Positions 17,362 through 28,253 are shown, numbered from the stretch's first letter. The stretch: DNA of 64,000 nucleotides from Rouxiella sp. WC2420 (GCF_041200025.1 NZ_CP165628.1:4898001-4962000), one strand, 5' to 3'. A program made the numbers and translations. The notes: a model not told the origin generated them from the letters alone.

Positions 17362-18138
17362 AATCCTCTAAAGATTTCGCGTCTCGGGAAGGCGGCAAGC
17401 AGGCGAATCCCCGGGAGCTTATACAAGTCAATGACTGGGGTAAGCCCGCGCTGCCAACGCGCCTGAGGCACGAAAGATAACGATTAAAATCAATCCTCTA
17501 AAGATTTCGCGTCTCGGGAAGGCGGCAAGCAGGCGAATCCCCGGGAGCTTACACAAGTCAATGACTGGGGTAAGCCCGCGCTGCCAACGCGCCTGAGGCA
17601 CGAAAGATAACGATTAAAATCAATCCTCTAAAGATTTCGCGTCTCGGGAAGGCGGCAAGCAGGCGAATCCCCGGGAGCCTACACAAGTAAGCGACTGGGG
17701 TAAGCCCGCGCTGCCAACGCGCCTGAGGCACGAAAGATAACGATTAAAATCAATCCTCTAAAGATTTCGCGTCTCGGGAAGGCGGCAAGCAGGCGTAATC
17801 CCCGGGAGCCTACACAAGTAAGCGACTGGGGTAAGCCCGCGCTGCCAACGCGCCTGAGGCACGAAAGATAACGATTAAAATCAATCCTCTAAAGATTTCG
17901 CGTCTCGGGAAGGCGGCAAGCAGGCGAATCCCCGGGAGCTTACACAAGTAAGTGACTGGGGTAAGCCCGCGCTGCCAACGCGCCTGAGGCACGAAAGATA
18001 ACGATTAAAATCAATCCTCTAAAGATTTCGCGTCTCGGGAAGGCGGCAAGCAGGCGAATCCCCGGGAGCTTACACAAGTAAGTGACTGGGGTAAGCCCGC
18101 GCTGCCAACGCGCCTGAGGCACGAAAGATAACGAGGAT
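17362..18138. repeat. Six tandem ERIC elements (130-bp period)
   Basis: Six head-to-tail copies begin at 17362, 17492, 17622, 17752, 17883 and 18013. The period is 130 bases; copy 4 has one extra base. Each copy carries the ERIC core GAATCCCCGGGAGCTTAC followed by AAGTAAGTGACTGGGGTAAG, matching the classic ERIC primer sites, and an outer imperfect stem TTTCGCGTCTCGGG / CCTGAGGCACGAAA. Copies 5 and 6 are identical through GATAACGA; copies 1-2 and 3-4 share their own core variants. The array abuts the stop codon of the binding-protein gene. Single ERICs are common in enterics; six in tandem is unusual. Confidence 0.95.
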
Positions 18139-19197
18139 TTATTGTTGGAGATTGATCATGACTTGCTCTTGCCAAAGCCTTGGAAGCGTTTTGGCGCTCT
18201 TGTTCCAGGCTTCTGGATCAGCAATCGGATGCGCGTTGGCGTATTCACTGTTAGGCAACAGTTTGGCTTTTACATCATCCGGCAACGTCAAGTGTTCGGC
18301 ACGGATTGGACGCGCATAACCACGGGCCAGATTGATTTGGCCGGCATCGGAGAAGATATATTCACGAGCCCATTTTGCCGCGTTTGGATGCTTACCGTAT
18401 TTGTTAATGATGGTGGAATAACCCGAAGTGATACTGCCGTCTGATGGGATCACCACGTCAAAACGAGTTTTATCAATCTGGTCACGATAGTTAAGACCGT
18501 TGAAGTCCCAGACTACGCCAACCTGAACTTCGCCTTTTTCCAGCGAGGCAATAACCGGGTCGGTGAGGCTCAAACGCCCTGCCTTCGCCAGCTTGGCAAA
18601 GTAATCCAGACCCGGCTTAAGGTTTTTCTCGTTACCACCCATGGCATAAGTGGCCGCAAGAACGCCATTAGCTGCCTGCGCTGCAGTACTCACGTCGCCG
18701 ATAGTCACTTTATATTTGCCTTTCATCAGGTCAGCCCAGCTGTGTGGCTCGTCTTTAACCTGAGATTTATCAATGATAAAGGCGATAGTGCCAGTATAAG
18801 CCAGCACCCAGTTACCGTCCTTGTCTTTGGCCCAGGCAGGCACCTGGTCCCAGGTACTTGGTTTATAAGGCAGAGTAACGCCCTCTTTCACCGCTATTGG
18901 ACCAAATGCCGCCCCCACATCACCGATATCTGCACTGGCGTTGCTTTTTTCTGCCAGGAATTTAGCAATTTCCTGCGCCGAACTCATGTCAGTATCGCTA
19001 TGCTTGATGCCGTATTTAGTATTCAAATCATTCCAGGTATCTTTCCAGTTTGCCCAGGAATCAGGCATGCCAACGCTGTTCACGGTGCCTTCAGCTTTAG
19101 CGGCTTTTTCAAGACTGGCCAGAGATTCGGCAGCAAACGCGGTAGTCGTTGTCATAACGAGCGCGGTGGTTAACACAGAAGCGAACAACTGTTTCAT
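18139..19197 (-). CDS. ABC transporter periplasmic substrate-binding protein
   Basis: A periplasmic solute-binding protein of 352 residues. A signal peptide (MKQLFASVLTTALVM, cleavage after about Ala22, AFA/AES) is clear. The mature part looks like the type-2 binding fold of the FbpA, PotD and 2-aminoethylphosphonate class (SADIGDVGAAFGP, WVLAYTGTIAFIID, VGVVWDFNG, GSITSGYSTIINKYG). The start at 19197 is chosen over a longer frame because of the signal peptide and a GGAG ribosome-binding site. It is the first gene of the leftward operon, divergent from the GntR regulator, and is separated from the other operon genes by the ERIC array. The ligand is unknown; a phosphonate or phosphoester is inferred from context. 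Confidence 0.9.
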   Translation of the reverse strand: MKQLFASVLTTALVMTTTTAFAAESLASLEKAAKAEGTVNSVGMPDSWANWKDTWNDLNTKYGIKHSDTDMSSAQEIAKFLAEKSNASADIGDVGAAFGPIAVKEGVTLPYKPSTWDQVPAWAKDKDGNWVLAYTGTIAFIIDKSQVKDEPHSWADLMKGKYKVTIGDVSTAAQAANGVLAATYAMGGNEKNLKPGLDYFAKLAKAGRLSLTDPVIASLEKGEVQVGVVWDFNGLNYRDQIDKTRFDVVIPSDGSITSGYSTIINKYGKHPNAAKWAREYIFSDAGQINLARGYARPIRAEHLTLPDDVKAKLLPNSEYANAHPIADPEAWNKSAKTLPRLWQEQVMINLQQ

Positions 19198-19331
19198 AAC
19201 TGATGCTCCAGATGATAGTGTGTGTGAGTGCTGGTCTAGTCCAGCAAGATCCAAGCCAATCTAACGATCGTTTGTGATAATTATATGACAGCGTGATAAA
19301 GCAGCATTTTTAAGCGAATAGCTGTTAACAA

Positions 19332-19379
19332 GTGCACAAATCTTCAACCTTTAATTGCCATAGTGGTGCAAAAATGCAC
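19332..19379. promoter_or_regulatory. Candidate operator for the divergent GntR-family regulator
   Basis: In the divergent gap, GTGCA-AAAA-TGCAC (19366-19379) is a perfect inverted repeat and GTGCAC recurs at 19332-19337. The spacing between the sites and their place between the two divergent promoters fit an operator, but no binding data are implied. Confidence 0.4.
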
Positions 19380-19399
19380 TGAAATGAGGCTGAATATTG

Positions 19400-20110
19400 A
19401 TGAGTGAATCCCAGACCACTGTTGCAACTATTTGCCAAACATTGAGTGAAAAAATAACTGCCGGACTTTATTCAGCCGAGGGACGCTTGCCCTCGGAAAG
19501 AACGCTGAGCGAGCAGTTTTCCACTACCCGTATTACTCTGAGAGAGGCGCTAAGCCAGCTTGAGGCACAGGGGCTTATCTATCGCGAAGTGCGCCGCGGC
19601 TGGTTTATATCGCCGCCACGTATTCTTTATAATCCGCTTCAGCGCAGTCATTTCCACGCGATGGCAAAGGAGCAGGGGCGAATCGCACAGACCGAGCTTA
19701 TCGACGCCAGCCAGATTAAAGGCAGTGACAGCCTGTGCCAGAAGTTAAATTTGCCACCGCAAAGTGAGATCTACTGCATCCGTCGACTGCGCTACATTGA
19801 TGGCCGGGCTGTGCTGTACGTTGAACATTATCTAAATCCACAGTTCTTTCCAGATATCATTAACGACGATCTCACCCGATCCTTGACCGATCTGTACTTG
19901 TCTCGCTATGGGATAAAATATGGCCGTGTGCGTTTTGATATGGTGCCGACACGATTACCCACAGAAGCTTCTAACGCACTGAAAGTTACGTCGGGAAGTC
20001 CGGCGTTAGTGATCACGCGAATCAACCGCGATCAACAGGATCGGATCATTGACTGCGATCTGGAATACTGGCGCTATGATGCCTTGCAGATAGATGTTGA
20101 GGTGGGGTAA
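19400..20110 (+). CDS. GntR-family transcriptional regulator with UTRA domain
   Basis: A DNA-binding regulator of 236 residues. The N-terminal winged helix-turn-helix has the GntR pattern (GRLPSERTLSEQFSTTRITLREALSQLEAQGLI split across about 28-62). The C-terminal UTRA ligand domain (about 90-230) shows YCIRRLRYIDGRAVLYVE and ALVITRINRDQ. PhnR-type regulators of phosphonate uptake belong to this subgroup. The ATG at 19400 directly follows a TTG; the ATG is preferred. It is divergent from the binding-protein gene, so it most likely controls the whole leftward operon and itself. Confidence 0.92.
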   Translation: MSESQTTVATICQTLSEKITAGLYSAEGRLPSERTLSEQFSTTRITLREALSQLEAQGLIYREVRRGWFISPPRILYNPLQRSHFHAMAKEQGRIAQTELIDASQIKGSDSLCQKLNLPPQSEIYCIRRLRYIDGRAVLYVEHYLNPQFFPDIINDDLTRSLTDLYLSRYGIKYGRVRFDMVPTRLPTEASNALKVTSGSPALVITRINRDQQDRIIDCDLEYWRYDALQIDVEVG

Positions 20111-20174
20111 GCAATACGAAATAGATAAGGATTTGCTGGGGAGCCCAAGATGGCAGCTCCCCTCCCTAACCCTC

Positions 20175-20269
20175 TCTCGTTCGCGAGAAAATATTTAGCC
20201 CCTCCCAAATTGAAGCACTACTCAGACTCATACCAAATTGAAGGAGTGCTTAGCGCTTCACAAAATGGG
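20175..20269. terminator. Convergent terminator-like structures between the GntR gene and metH
   Basis: TCTCG-TTCG-CGAGA (20175-20188) is a UUCG-loop hairpin. A second, larger structure pairs AAGCACT (20213-20219) with AGTGCTT (20245-20251), with CCCA and TGGG at its edges. They lie between the two convergent genes; the U runs are poor. Confidence 0.45.
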
Positions 20270-20286
20270 TAAGTCACATAATCAGG

Positions 20287-23200
20287 TTAATCAGCATCAT
20301 AACCAAGATTAGGTGCCAGCCAGCGCTCAACTTCAGTTATTGGCATACCTTTACGCGCTGCGTAGTTTTCAACCTGATCGCGCTGGATTTGCGCCACGGC
20401 GAAGTATTTACTTTCGGGATGACTGAAATACCATCCAGAAACGGCAGCACCAGGCCACATGGCGAATGACTCAGTCAACTGCATACCGGTGTGGGTTTCG
20501 ACATCCAACAGCTTCCAGATTTGTCCTTTCTCAGTGTGCTCCGGGCAGGCCGGATAACCGGGTGCCGGGCGTATCCCCTGATAGTTTTCACGAATTAATT
20601 CTTCATTACTGAGGTTTTCATCTGCTGCAAAGCCCCAGTGAAGCTTGCGCACCTGCTCATGCAAATATTCCGCAAAACCTTCAGCCAAACGGTCAGACAG
20701 CGCTTTAATCATGATTTTATTGTAATCATCGTGCTGCTTGTCATAGGCCTCGGCCAAGGCATCCTCTTCCAAACCACCGGTTACGGCAAAGGCTCCCATG
20801 TAATCAGCTTTGCCGCTGGACTTCGGTGCGACGAAATCAGCCAGGCAATAATTGGCGAAATCCGTTTTCTCGGTTTGCTGGCGCAGATGGTGGCTAACCA
20901 CCAGCACTTCTTCTCGGCTTTCGTCGCGATAAATTTCGATATCATCATCAACTCGATTAGCCGGGAATAAACCAAATACGCCGCGCGGATTAAGCGATTT
21001 GTCGCGTGAAAGCTTATCCAGTAAGTCGTTGGCATCCTGGAACAAGCGCTTGGCCTCTTCGCCGACCACTTCATCTTCAAGAATACGTGGATATTTTCCT
21101 GCCAACGACCAGGTCATAAAGAATGGCGTCCAGTCAATGTACCGACGCAATGTTTCAATGCTGGCCTCAACCTGATGAATGCCTAAACGCCTGGCTACCG
21201 GTGGCGTGTAGCTCTCCCAATCAAGCTGGCTAGCATTGGCCCGGGCTTTTTCCAGGCTTACCGGCGGAGTACGCGGTTTCTTGCGCGCATGCTGGATACG
21301 CACCGTATCGTACTCTTTGCGTGTTTTCTCGATAAACGCATCGCGCTGCTCATCGGACAACAAGGCGGAAACTACACCAACAGAACGGGAAGCATTCTGC
21401 ACGTAAGTGGTTGAACCTTTATAGTTCTGCTCGATTTTCACCGCAGTGTGGGCTTTAGAGGTAGTTGCACCGCCTATCAGCAGTGGAATAGTGAAACCGC
21501 GACGCTGCATCTCTTTCGCCACATTGACCATTTCATCCAAAGACGGCGTGATCAGTCCAGAAAGCCCGATAATATCGACGTTTTCTTCAATGGCGGTTTT
21601 AAGAATTTTATCGGTTGGGACCATAACGCCTAAGTCGATGATTTCATAGTTGTTGCACTGCAGAACCACCCCGACGATATTTTTTCCGATGTCGTGAACG
21701 TCGCCTTTTACTGTTGCCAGCAAGATTTTACCGTTAGTTTTACCCTTCTCTTTGCTAGCCTCAATGTACGGCTGAAGATACGCCACCGCCTGCTTCATCA
21801 CGCGGGCAGATTTTACCACCTGCGGCAGGAACATTTTTCCTTCACCAAACAAATCACCAACGACGTTCATGCCATCCATTAATGGCCCTTCGATCACTTC
21901 GATAGGTCTTGCTGCCAGTTGACGCGCTTCTTCGGTATCCAACTCGATAAATTCGGTAATACCTTTCACCAATGAGTATTCGAGACGCTTTTTAACTTCC
22001 CAACCACGCCATTCAGCCTGTTGTTTATTCGCTTCGCCATCGTCTTTGCTACCGCGATATTTCTCGGCCAAATCGAGCAAACGCTCGGTACCGTCCTCAC
22101 GCCGGTTAAGAATCACATCTTCAACCGCGTCACGTAGTTCGGTGCTTAAATCGTCGTAAATCGCCAGCTGACCAGCGTTAACGATGCCCATATCCATGCC
22201 GTTACGAATCGCGTGATACAAGAACACGGCATGAATTGCTTCGCGCACCGGGTCGTTACCGCGGAACGAGAAGGAAACGTTGGAGACGCCACCAGAAATC
22301 AGCGCGTGTGGCAACTCGGCCTTGATGTCGGCACAGGCCTCGATAAAGTCGACGGCGTAATTGTTATGCTCTTCGATACCGGTCGCCACAGCAAAGATAT
22401 TCGGGTCGAAAATGATATCTTCCGGTGGAAATCCGACCTCTTCGGTTAATAACTTGTAAGCACGGCGGCAGATTTCAATTTTACGAGCACGAGTATCCGC
22501 CTGCCCTACTTCGTCGAAGGCCATCACCACCATCGCGGCGCCGTAGCGGCGAACTTTGCGAGCGTGTTTGAGGAAAGCCTCTTCCCCTTCTTTCATGGAG
22601 ATCGAGTTAACGATGCCTTTGCCCTGGATGCATTTAAGGCCTTTTTCGATGACGTCCCATTTTGAAGAGTCAATCATGATCGGCACGCGGGCAATATCAG
22701 GCTCACCGGCAATTAGATGCAGGAATTTCACCATGGCGGCTTCGGCATCGAGCATGCCTTCGTCCATGTTGATATCAATAATTTGCGCGCCACTTTCAAC
22801 CTGCTGACGAGCAACCGCCAGTGCATCGAGATACTTCTCTTCTTTGATTAATTTTTTGAAGCGCGCGGAGCCGGTCACGTTGGTGCGTTCACCGACGTTA
22901 ACGAAAAGCGTCTGTGCGTCAATGGTTAAAGGTTCTAGACCGGCAAGGCGGCAAGCCACCGGGATTTTTGGCAGTTGGCGAGGTGGTACGCCTTCAAGCA
23001 CTTTAACCATGGCCGCGATGTGTGCTGGCGTGGTGCCACAGCAGCCGCCAACGATATTCAGAAATCCTGATCTCGCCCACTCACCGATATGCTCGGCCAT
23101 TTCTTTGGCTTCGAGATCGTACTCACCAAAAGCGTTGGGCAAGCCGGCATTAGGGTGCGCGGTGACGTAGCATTCGGAGATACGCGACAGCTCGGCCACG

Positions 23201-23970
23201 TATTGTCGCAGCTCGTCAGGGCCCAAAGCACAGTTAAGGCCAAAGGTCAGTGGTTTAACGTGGCGCAGCGAGTTATAAAAAGCCTCTGTGGTCTGCCCTG
23301 AAAGCGTACGCCCGGAGGCGTCGGTGATGGTGCCGGAAATCATGACAGGCAGCAGCACGCCCATCTCTTCAAACACGGTTTCCACGGCAAAGGTCGCAGC
23401 TTTGGCGTTTAAGGTGTCGAAGATCGTTTCCACCATGATCAGATCAACACCGCCTTCAATCAATGCACGGGTCGATTCACGGTAAGCTTCCACCAGCTGA
23501 TCGAAAGAGACATTGCGAAACGAAGGATCATTGACGTCCGGGGAGATCGAGGCCGTGCGGTTGGTCGGACCTAACACCCCGGCGACATAACGCGGCTTTT
23601 CTGGAGTTCGTGCGGTCCATTCATCAGCACAAATACGTGCCAGACGCGCAGCTTCGTAGTTTATCTCGGCTGACAGTGATTCCATATGGTAGTCGGCCAT
23701 GGCGATTGGCGTGGCATTAAAGGTGTTGGTTTCGAGTATGTCGGCACCGGCTTCAAGATAACCATAATGAATAGCGGTGATCACTTCTGGTTTAGTCAGT
23801 ACCAGAAGGTCATTATTGCCTTTGAGATCGCTTTCCCAGTCAGCAAAACGTGTGCCACGGTAGTGCTCTTCTTCCAGACGATAGCTTTGGATCATGGTAC
23901 CCATGCCGCCATCCAGGACTAAGATCCGCTTTGCCAGCTGCTCATGTAGTGCGTTTACTCGATTTGTCAC
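20287..23970 (-). CDS. metH: Cobalamin-dependent methionine synthase
   Basis: MetH moves the methyl group of methyl-tetrahydrofolate to homocysteine through methylcobalamin (cytoplasm). In order: homocysteine domain ([10 protein letters not shown] near the start, zinc ligands in GGCCGTTP at about 310), pterin domain ([11 protein letters not shown]), cobalamin cap and Rossmann domain with the DVHDIGKN histidine (about 760), and the C-terminal AdoMet reactivation domain ([12 protein letters not shown]). The GTG at 23970 is preferred over one two codons earlier because the GAGGTG ribosome-binding site is properly spaced. It gives 1227 residues, the E. coli length. It is divergent from iclR. Confidence 0.98.
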   Translation of the reverse strand: MTNRVNALHEQLAKRILVLDGGMGTMIQSYRLEEEHYRGTRFADWESDLKGNNDLLVLTKPEVITAIHYGYLEAGADILETNTFNATPIAMADYHMESLSAEINYEAARLARICADEWTARTPEKPRYVAGVLGPTNRTASISPDVNDPSFRNVSFDQLVEAYRESTRALIEGGVDLIMVETIFDTLNAKAATFAVETVFEEMGVLLPVMISGTITDASGRTLSGQTTEAFYNSLRHVKPLTFGLNCALGPDELRQYVAELSRISECYVTAHPNAGLPNAFGEYDLEAKEMAEHIGEWARSGFLNIVGGCCGTTPAHIAAMVKVLEGVPPRQLPKIPVACRLAGLEPLTIDAQTLFVNVGERTNVTGSARFKKLIKEEKYLDALAVARQQVESGAQIIDINMDEGMLDAEAAMVKFLHLIAGEPDIARVPIMIDSSKWDVIEKGLKCIQGKGIVNSISMKEGEEAFLKHARKVRRYGAAMVVMAFDEVGQADTRARKIEICRRAYKLLTEEVGFPPEDIIFDPNIFAVATGIEEHNNYAVDFIEACADIKAELPHALISGGVSNVSFSFRGNDPVREAIHAVFLYHAIRNGMDMGIVNAGQLAIYDDLSTELRDAVEDVILNRREDGTERLLDLAEKYRGSKDDGEANKQQAEWRGWEVKKRLEYSLVKGITEFIELDTEEARQLAARPIEVIEGPLMDGMNVVGDLFGEGKMFLPQVVKSARVMKQAVAYLQPYIEASKEKGKTNGKILLATVKGDVHDIGKNIVGVVLQCNNYEIIDLGVMVPTDKILKTAIEENVDIIGLSGLITPSLDEMVNVAKEMQRRGFTIPLLIGGATTSKAHTAVKIEQNYKGSTTYVQNASRSVGVVSALLSDEQRDAFIEKTRKEYDTVRIQHARKKPRTPPVSLEKARANASQLDWESYTPPVARRLGIHQVEASIETLRRYIDWTPFFMTWSLAGKYPRILEDEVVGEEAKRLFQDANDLLDKLSRDKSLNPRGVFGLFPANRVDDDIEIYRDESREEVLVVSHHLRQQTEKTDFANYCLADFVAPKSSGKADYMGAFAVTGGLEEDALAEAYDKQHDDYNKIMIKALSDRLAEGFAEYLHEQVRKLHWGFAADENLSNEELIRENYQGIRPAPGYPACPEHTEKGQIWKLLDVETHTGMQLTESFAMWPGAAVSGWYFSHPESKYFAVAQIQRDQVENYAARKGMPITEVERWLAPNLGYDAD

Positions 23971-24059
23971 TTTCACCTCATCACTTGCAATCTGCTTCTA
24001 CCAACACAATTTGGCCTGACTTTGTGGTCATTCTATACGTATTTACTGTACTAAAATCC

Positions 24060-24120
24060 GGCAATCATCCTAGCATACCTCGGCTATGGGCAGGATTGCC
24101 GACAACGTGAGACTTTTTCA
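24060..24120. promoter_or_regulatory. Inverted repeat and MetR-like site in the metH-iclR gap
   Basis: GGCAATC-TCCT and AGGATTGCC (24060-24100) form a long imperfect palindrome with an inner CATA/TATG pair. Next to it, TGAGACTTTTTCA (24108-24120) matches the MetR half-site pattern TGAA-N5-TTCA with one difference. Both lie between the divergent metH and iclR starts. Confidence 0.4.
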
Positions 24121-24266
24121 TCAATTCCTCGAGCTTTATTCCAAACTGTCTGCAACACATCGGATGAGCGCAAAAGTTGTTTGCGATCCATACTGTAAAA
24201 ACGAAAACCAATTCCAAAATAATATTTTAAAGCCGGTATCTTAGGCAACGCTGAAAGGGAAGCATC

Positions 24267-25109
24267 ATGGTGACCTCTTCTGCTCCGGCAGGAAAACGCG
24301 CAAAAAAAGTTAAAAGCCCGTCGACCAGCACCAGTGCTGCCACTGGTCAGGTGCAATCCCTCACTAGAGGATTAAAACTGCTTGAATATATTGCGGAAGC
24401 TCAGGGAAGCGTGGCGCTAACTGACTTGGCGCAGCAGGCAGGATTGCCTAATTCAACGACACATCGGTTGCTGACAACCATGCAGCAACAGGGCTTTGTT
24501 CGTCAGGTCGGTGATTTGGGGTTGTGGACAATTGGCTCTCACGCCTTTGTGGTCGGCAGCAGTTTCCTGCAGAGCCGTAACTTATTGGCGATGGTGCATC
24601 CGATGCTGCGGCGATTAATGGAAGAATCGGGCGAAACGGTGAATCTGGCCGTGCTGGATCACGGTGACTATCAGGCGATCATCATCGATCAGGTGCAGTG
24701 TAACGCTCTTATGCGCATGTCGGCACCGATAGGCGGCAAGCTGCCAATGCATGCCTCAGGAGCAGGTAAAGCGTTTTTGTCGACTCTGCCGGAAGACCGC
24801 CTGGTAAAGATGCTGCATAAAATTGGTTTGCACAGCTATACCCCGATGACGCGTACCTCACCGGTCAATCTCAAGCAAGAATTGGCTGACACGCGTAAGC
24901 GCGGTTATGCCTTTGATGATGAAGAACATGCGTTGGGATTGCGCTGCGTGGCGACCTGTATTTATGACGAGCATAACGATGCCTATGCGGCAATTTCTAT
25001 TTCGGGCCCAGTATCGCGGATAACCGATGACCGCGTAACCGAACTTGGGGCCTTAGTCATCCATGCAGCGAAAGAAGTTACGCAAGCTTACGGCGGAGGC
25101 AAACACTAA
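24267..25109 (+). CDS. iclR: IclR repressor of the glyoxylate bypass operon
   Basis: This transcriptional repressor of aceBAK has 280 residues. A basic N-terminal tail precedes the winged helix-turn-helix ([19 protein letters not shown], about 52-70). A C-terminal effector domain (about 105-270) shows [14 protein letters not shown] and [11 protein letters not shown], the glyoxylate/pyruvate-binding region. An AGGGAAG ribosome-binding site supports the start. Its last bases overlap the end of aceK on the other strand. In E. coli, arpA lies between these genes; here it is absent. Confidence 0.97.
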   Translation: MVTSSAPAGKRAKKVKSPSTSTSAATGQVQSLTRGLKLLEYIAEAQGSVALTDLAQQAGLPNSTTHRLLTTMQQQGFVRQVGDLGLWTIGSHAFVVGSSFLQSRNLLAMVHPMLRRLMEESGETVNLAVLDHGDYQAIIIDQVQCNALMRMSAPIGGKLPMHASGAGKAFLSTLPEDRLVKMLHKIGLHSYTPMTRTSPVNLKQELADTRKRGYAFDDEEHALGLRCVATCIYDEHNDAYAAISISGPVSRITDDRVTELGALVIHAAKEVTQAYGGGKH

Positions 25110-26875
25110 TCGGTAATAGGCAACTGCATCGGCAGCGCCTTTGAGTACGAGTGGCGCTGCATATTTCGATGGATAAATCGTTGCTTGCGACGGTAGGCAA
25201 ACACGTCTTCGACATGCCCGGCCTGAATACGCTGTTGCAGCCCGCGCCAGTAATCAGCGCAAAAAAGATCACCGTGCAGAGCATCAAAGTATGGCCGCAA
25301 GCGTTTGTCGCTACAGAGAAAATAGCGAAACTCTTCTGGAAAAACGTCGTTGTCGGCAACGCTGTACCATGGGCCGTTTGCCAACTCATCTTCCGGATAA
25401 AGGGCCTTGGGTAAATCACGGAAGTTTATTTCGGTCATGTAGCAAATTTCGTCGTAATCATAGAACACCACGCGACCGTGGCGAGTGACGCCAAAATTTT
25501 TAAACAGCATGTCGCCGGGGAAAATATTTGCCGCCGCTAATTGCTTGATTGCATTACCATACTCTTCGATTACTTCGTGTAGCTGTTTTGAATTTGCCTG
25601 GCCGAGATAGAGGTTTAGCGGGGTCATGCGGCGTTCAATATAGAGATGGCTCAGGGCAATGCTATCACCAAGATCCTGGATTTTGTTGCCAGCTTCTTTC
25701 TGTAGCTCTGCCATCAGCTCAGGACAGATACGATCTTTGGGCAGAACGAAATGTTCAAACTCTTGAGTATCGGCCATACGGCCTACACGGTCGTGCTCTT
25801 TAACTAGCTGATAGCATTCACGTACTCGCTGTTCAGTCACCTGTTTTGGCGGTGCAAAACGATCTTTGATAACCTTAAATACCCTATCGCTGCCGGGAAG
25901 GGTAAATACCAGCATCACCATGCCTTTCACGCCCGGAGCAATAATAAAGGGATCGCTGCTCGAAGCCATGTAGCGCAGATGCTCACGGTAACATTCTGTT
26001 TTTGCATGTTTTTGACAACCAATCGCACTATAAAGCTCAGCGGTTGTTTTTGAAGGTAGAACTTCCCGCAGCCATTCAACCAGCGCGCCGGGATGAGGGG
26101 CATAAACCATAAAATATGAACGAGCAAAGCCGAAAACAATGCTGGCATCATCATGCTCGGTCAGGCAAGTATCCACGAACAGTTTTCCGTGCTCATCCTG
26201 ATGAATAGGCAGCAAAAAAGGATGAATCTTGCCAGGTAATCGAATCTTGCCGATTATCCATGCGGCTTTGTTGCGATAAAAAAGCTCGGTGACGATTTCA
26301 AACTCAATTTGATCCATTGAGTCTTCGGGAAAGTTTTCAGCCAGCACATCGGATATGGCAAGTGTGTCGCGATGAATGTCCTGCCACGTCAGGCGCAGTG
26401 GCAGCTCAATCAATAATTTATGCAGCATATTCAAAAGGTCAGCACGAGGATTAATTCTTCGAGCCAAAGGACGGGAGAGGCATTTACCACTATCTGGATG
26501 CTGTTCGCTGAAAATAAACAGCCGGTCCTCGATTAACTCACGATGTTTGAAGATGCGGCAATACACCGAGTTGAAAAAGCTTTCTGCTATTTCTCCGCGA
26601 GGATAATCCGGCAACAATTCGCTGTAACAGCGCTTAACGCGGGCGATAAATGTCGCGTCATAAAAATAGGGGACAGTAATGCATTTAAGCTGACTCACAA
26701 CCAGTCCAACGTGATGGTCATAAAGATGAATGCGCTGCTTCATCGCCTGCTGCACGGACAGCCAGTCAGCCTGCTCAAAACGCTGCTGTGCGCCGGAAGT
26801 GATTTCCAAAAAGCGTCCATACTGCGCATCGAAACCTTGCAGGATAGTTTGGGCAATCAGCAGTTCGGTTTTCAT
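25106..26875 (-). CDS. aceK: Isocitrate dehydrogenase kinase/phosphatase
   Basis: AceK phosphorylates and dephosphorylates isocitrate dehydrogenase, setting the split between the TCA cycle and the glyoxylate bypass (cytoplasm). The 589 residues are in the usual range (578 in E. coli). The atypical ATP loop [12 protein letters not shown] (about 317) and the kinase-like core [26 protein letters not shown] (split: [10 protein letters not shown] and VFYDYDE) are intact. It is the last gene of aceBAK, 67 bases after aceA. Its stop codon overlaps that of iclR on the opposite strand. Confidence 0.98.
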   Translation of the reverse strand: MKTELLIAQTILQGFDAQYGRFLEITSGAQQRFEQADWLSVQQAMKQRIHLYDHHVGLVVSQLKCITVPYFYDATFIARVKRCYSELLPDYPRGEIAESFFNSVYCRIFKHRELIEDRLFIFSEQHPDSGKCLSRPLARRINPRADLLNMLHKLLIELPLRLTWQDIHRDTLAISDVLAENFPEDSMDQIEFEIVTELFYRNKAAWIIGKIRLPGKIHPFLLPIHQDEHGKLFVDTCLTEHDDASIVFGFARSYFMVYAPHPGALVEWLREVLPSKTTAELYSAIGCQKHAKTECYREHLRYMASSSDPFIIAPGVKGMVMLVFTLPGSDRVFKVIKDRFAPPKQVTEQRVRECYQLVKEHDRVGRMADTQEFEHFVLPKDRICPELMAELQKEAGNKIQDLGDSIALSHLYIERRMTPLNLYLGQANSKQLHEVIEEYGNAIKQLAAANIFPGDMLFKNFGVTRHGRVVFYDYDEICYMTEINFRDLPKALYPEDELANGPWYSVADNDVFPEEFRYFLCSDKRLRPYFDALHGDLFCADYWRGLQQRIQAGHVEDVFAYRRKQRFIHRNMQRHSYSKALPMQLPITD

Positions 26876-26942
26876 CGTTCAGCTCCGATCGCAGTAAAAT
26901 TGCATGAAAAAGGCCCGCATAAAGCTACGGGCCATTGCGTTT

Positions 26943-28253
26943 TCAGGAAAACTGCTGCTCTTCCGTAGAGCCGGTCAACGCCGTGACCGAGGAACGCCCA
27001 CCCTGGATAATGGTGGTGACTTTGTCGAAGTAGCCGGTACCGACTTCCTGCTGATGAGAGGCGAAAGTATAGCCTCGTGAAACAGCGTCAAACTCTGGCT
27101 GTTGCACCTTGTCGACATAGTGCTTCATGCCTTGACCCTGCGCGTAGGCGTGTGCAAGGTCAAACATGTTGAACCACATGCTATGAATTCCCGCCAGGGT
27201 GATGAACTGATACTGATAACCCATTGCAGCCAACTGCTCCTGGAAAGTCGCAATGGTCTGATCATCTAGATTTTTCTTCCAATTGAACGATGGAGAACAA
27301 TTGTAGGCCAGCAGTTTTCCAGGGAAGCGCTGATGGATGGCCTCGGCAAATCGTTTAGCCAGAGCCAGATCTGGGGTGGAAGTTTCACACCAGACAACAT
27401 CAGCATACGGTGCGTAAGCCAGGCCGCGCGCTATCGCCTGCTCGATACCAGCATCGGTACGGAAGAAACCTTCGTGAGTGCGCTCGCCGGTAATGTAAGG
27501 GCTGTCGTATGGATCGCAATCGGAGGTGATCAAGTCTGCCGCATCGGCATCAGTTCGCGCCACTAAAATGGTCGGCACGCCCAGCACATCAGCAGCCAAA
27601 CGTGCAGAAATCAGTTTTTGCACCGCTTCTTGCGTCGGAACCAGAACCTTACCGCCCATATGACCGCACTTTTTCACTGCTGCCAGCTGATCTTCAAAAT
27701 GCACCGCCGCGGCACCGGCTTCAACCATCGCCTTCATCAGCTCGAAAGCATTAAGCACGCCGCCAAAACCGGCTTCTGCATCGGCAACAATCGGCAGGAA
27801 ATAGTCGGTGTAACTCGGATGGCCAGGTTCTATATTGTTTGCCCACTGGATCTGGTCAGCGCGGCGAAAAGTGTTATTAATACGTGTTACCACTTCCGGC
27901 ACTGAATTCACCGGGTAAAGTGACTGGTCGGGATACATGCTCGATGCAGTGTTGGCATCAGCTGCTACCTGCCAGCCGGAAAGATAAATCGCCTCAATCC
28001 CGGCTTTCGCCTGTTGCAGTGCCTGCCCACCGGTCAACGCCCCCAAACAATTGACGTACCCCTTGCGGGAAGCGCCATGCAGTAGATCCCACAATCTGGC
28101 CGCTCCCAGCTGGGCAAGCGTGCATTCAGGACTAATAGAACCGCGAAGGCTGATAACTTCTGCCGCGCTATAAGGTCGCGTGATGCCTTCCCAGCGTGGC
28201 TGCGACCAACTTTCTTCGAGTTGCTGTATCTGTTGGCTACGAGTAATTTTCAT
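26943..28253 (-). CDS. aceA: Isocitrate lyase
   Basis: AceA splits isocitrate into succinate and glyoxylate, the first step of the glyoxylate bypass (cytoplasm). The 436 residues are near the E. coli length of 434. The catalytic loop KKCGHMGGK (about 194), [13 protein letters not shown] and the C-terminal substrate loop [12 protein letters not shown] are intact. A longer frame to 28289 exists, but the ATG at 28253 matches the family start. The gap after aceB is 32 bases. Confidence 0.98.
   Translation of the reverse strand: MKITRSQQIQQLEESWSQPRWEGITRPYSAAEVISLRGSISPECTLAQLGAARLWDLLHGASRKGYVNCLGALTGGQALQQAKAGIEAIYLSGWQVAADANTASSMYPDQSLYPVNSVPEVVTRINNTFRRADQIQWANNIEPGHPSYTDYFLPIVADAEAGFGGVLNAFELMKAMVEAGAAAVHFEDQLAAVKKCGHMGGKVLVPTQEAVQKLISARLAADVLGVPTILVARTDADAADLITSDCDPYDSPYITGERTHEGFFRTDAGIEQAIARGLAYAPYADVVWCETSTPDLALAKRFAEAIHQRFPGKLLAYNCSPSFNWKKNLDDQTIATFQEQLAAMGYQYQFITLAGIHSMWFNMFDLAHAYAQGQGMKHYVDKVQQPEFDAVSRGYTFASHQQEVGTGYFDKVTTIIQGGRSSVTALTGSTEEQQFS

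Noticed and set aside
17289-18122. Repeated 60-residue frames starting MPQARWQRGLTPV
   Set aside because: They are by-products of the ERIC array; the 130-base period shifts the frame between copies and no ribosome-binding sites are present.
17362-18138. CRISPR array
   Set aside because: The period is 130 bases with no short direct repeats and unique spacers; the units are ERIC palindromes.
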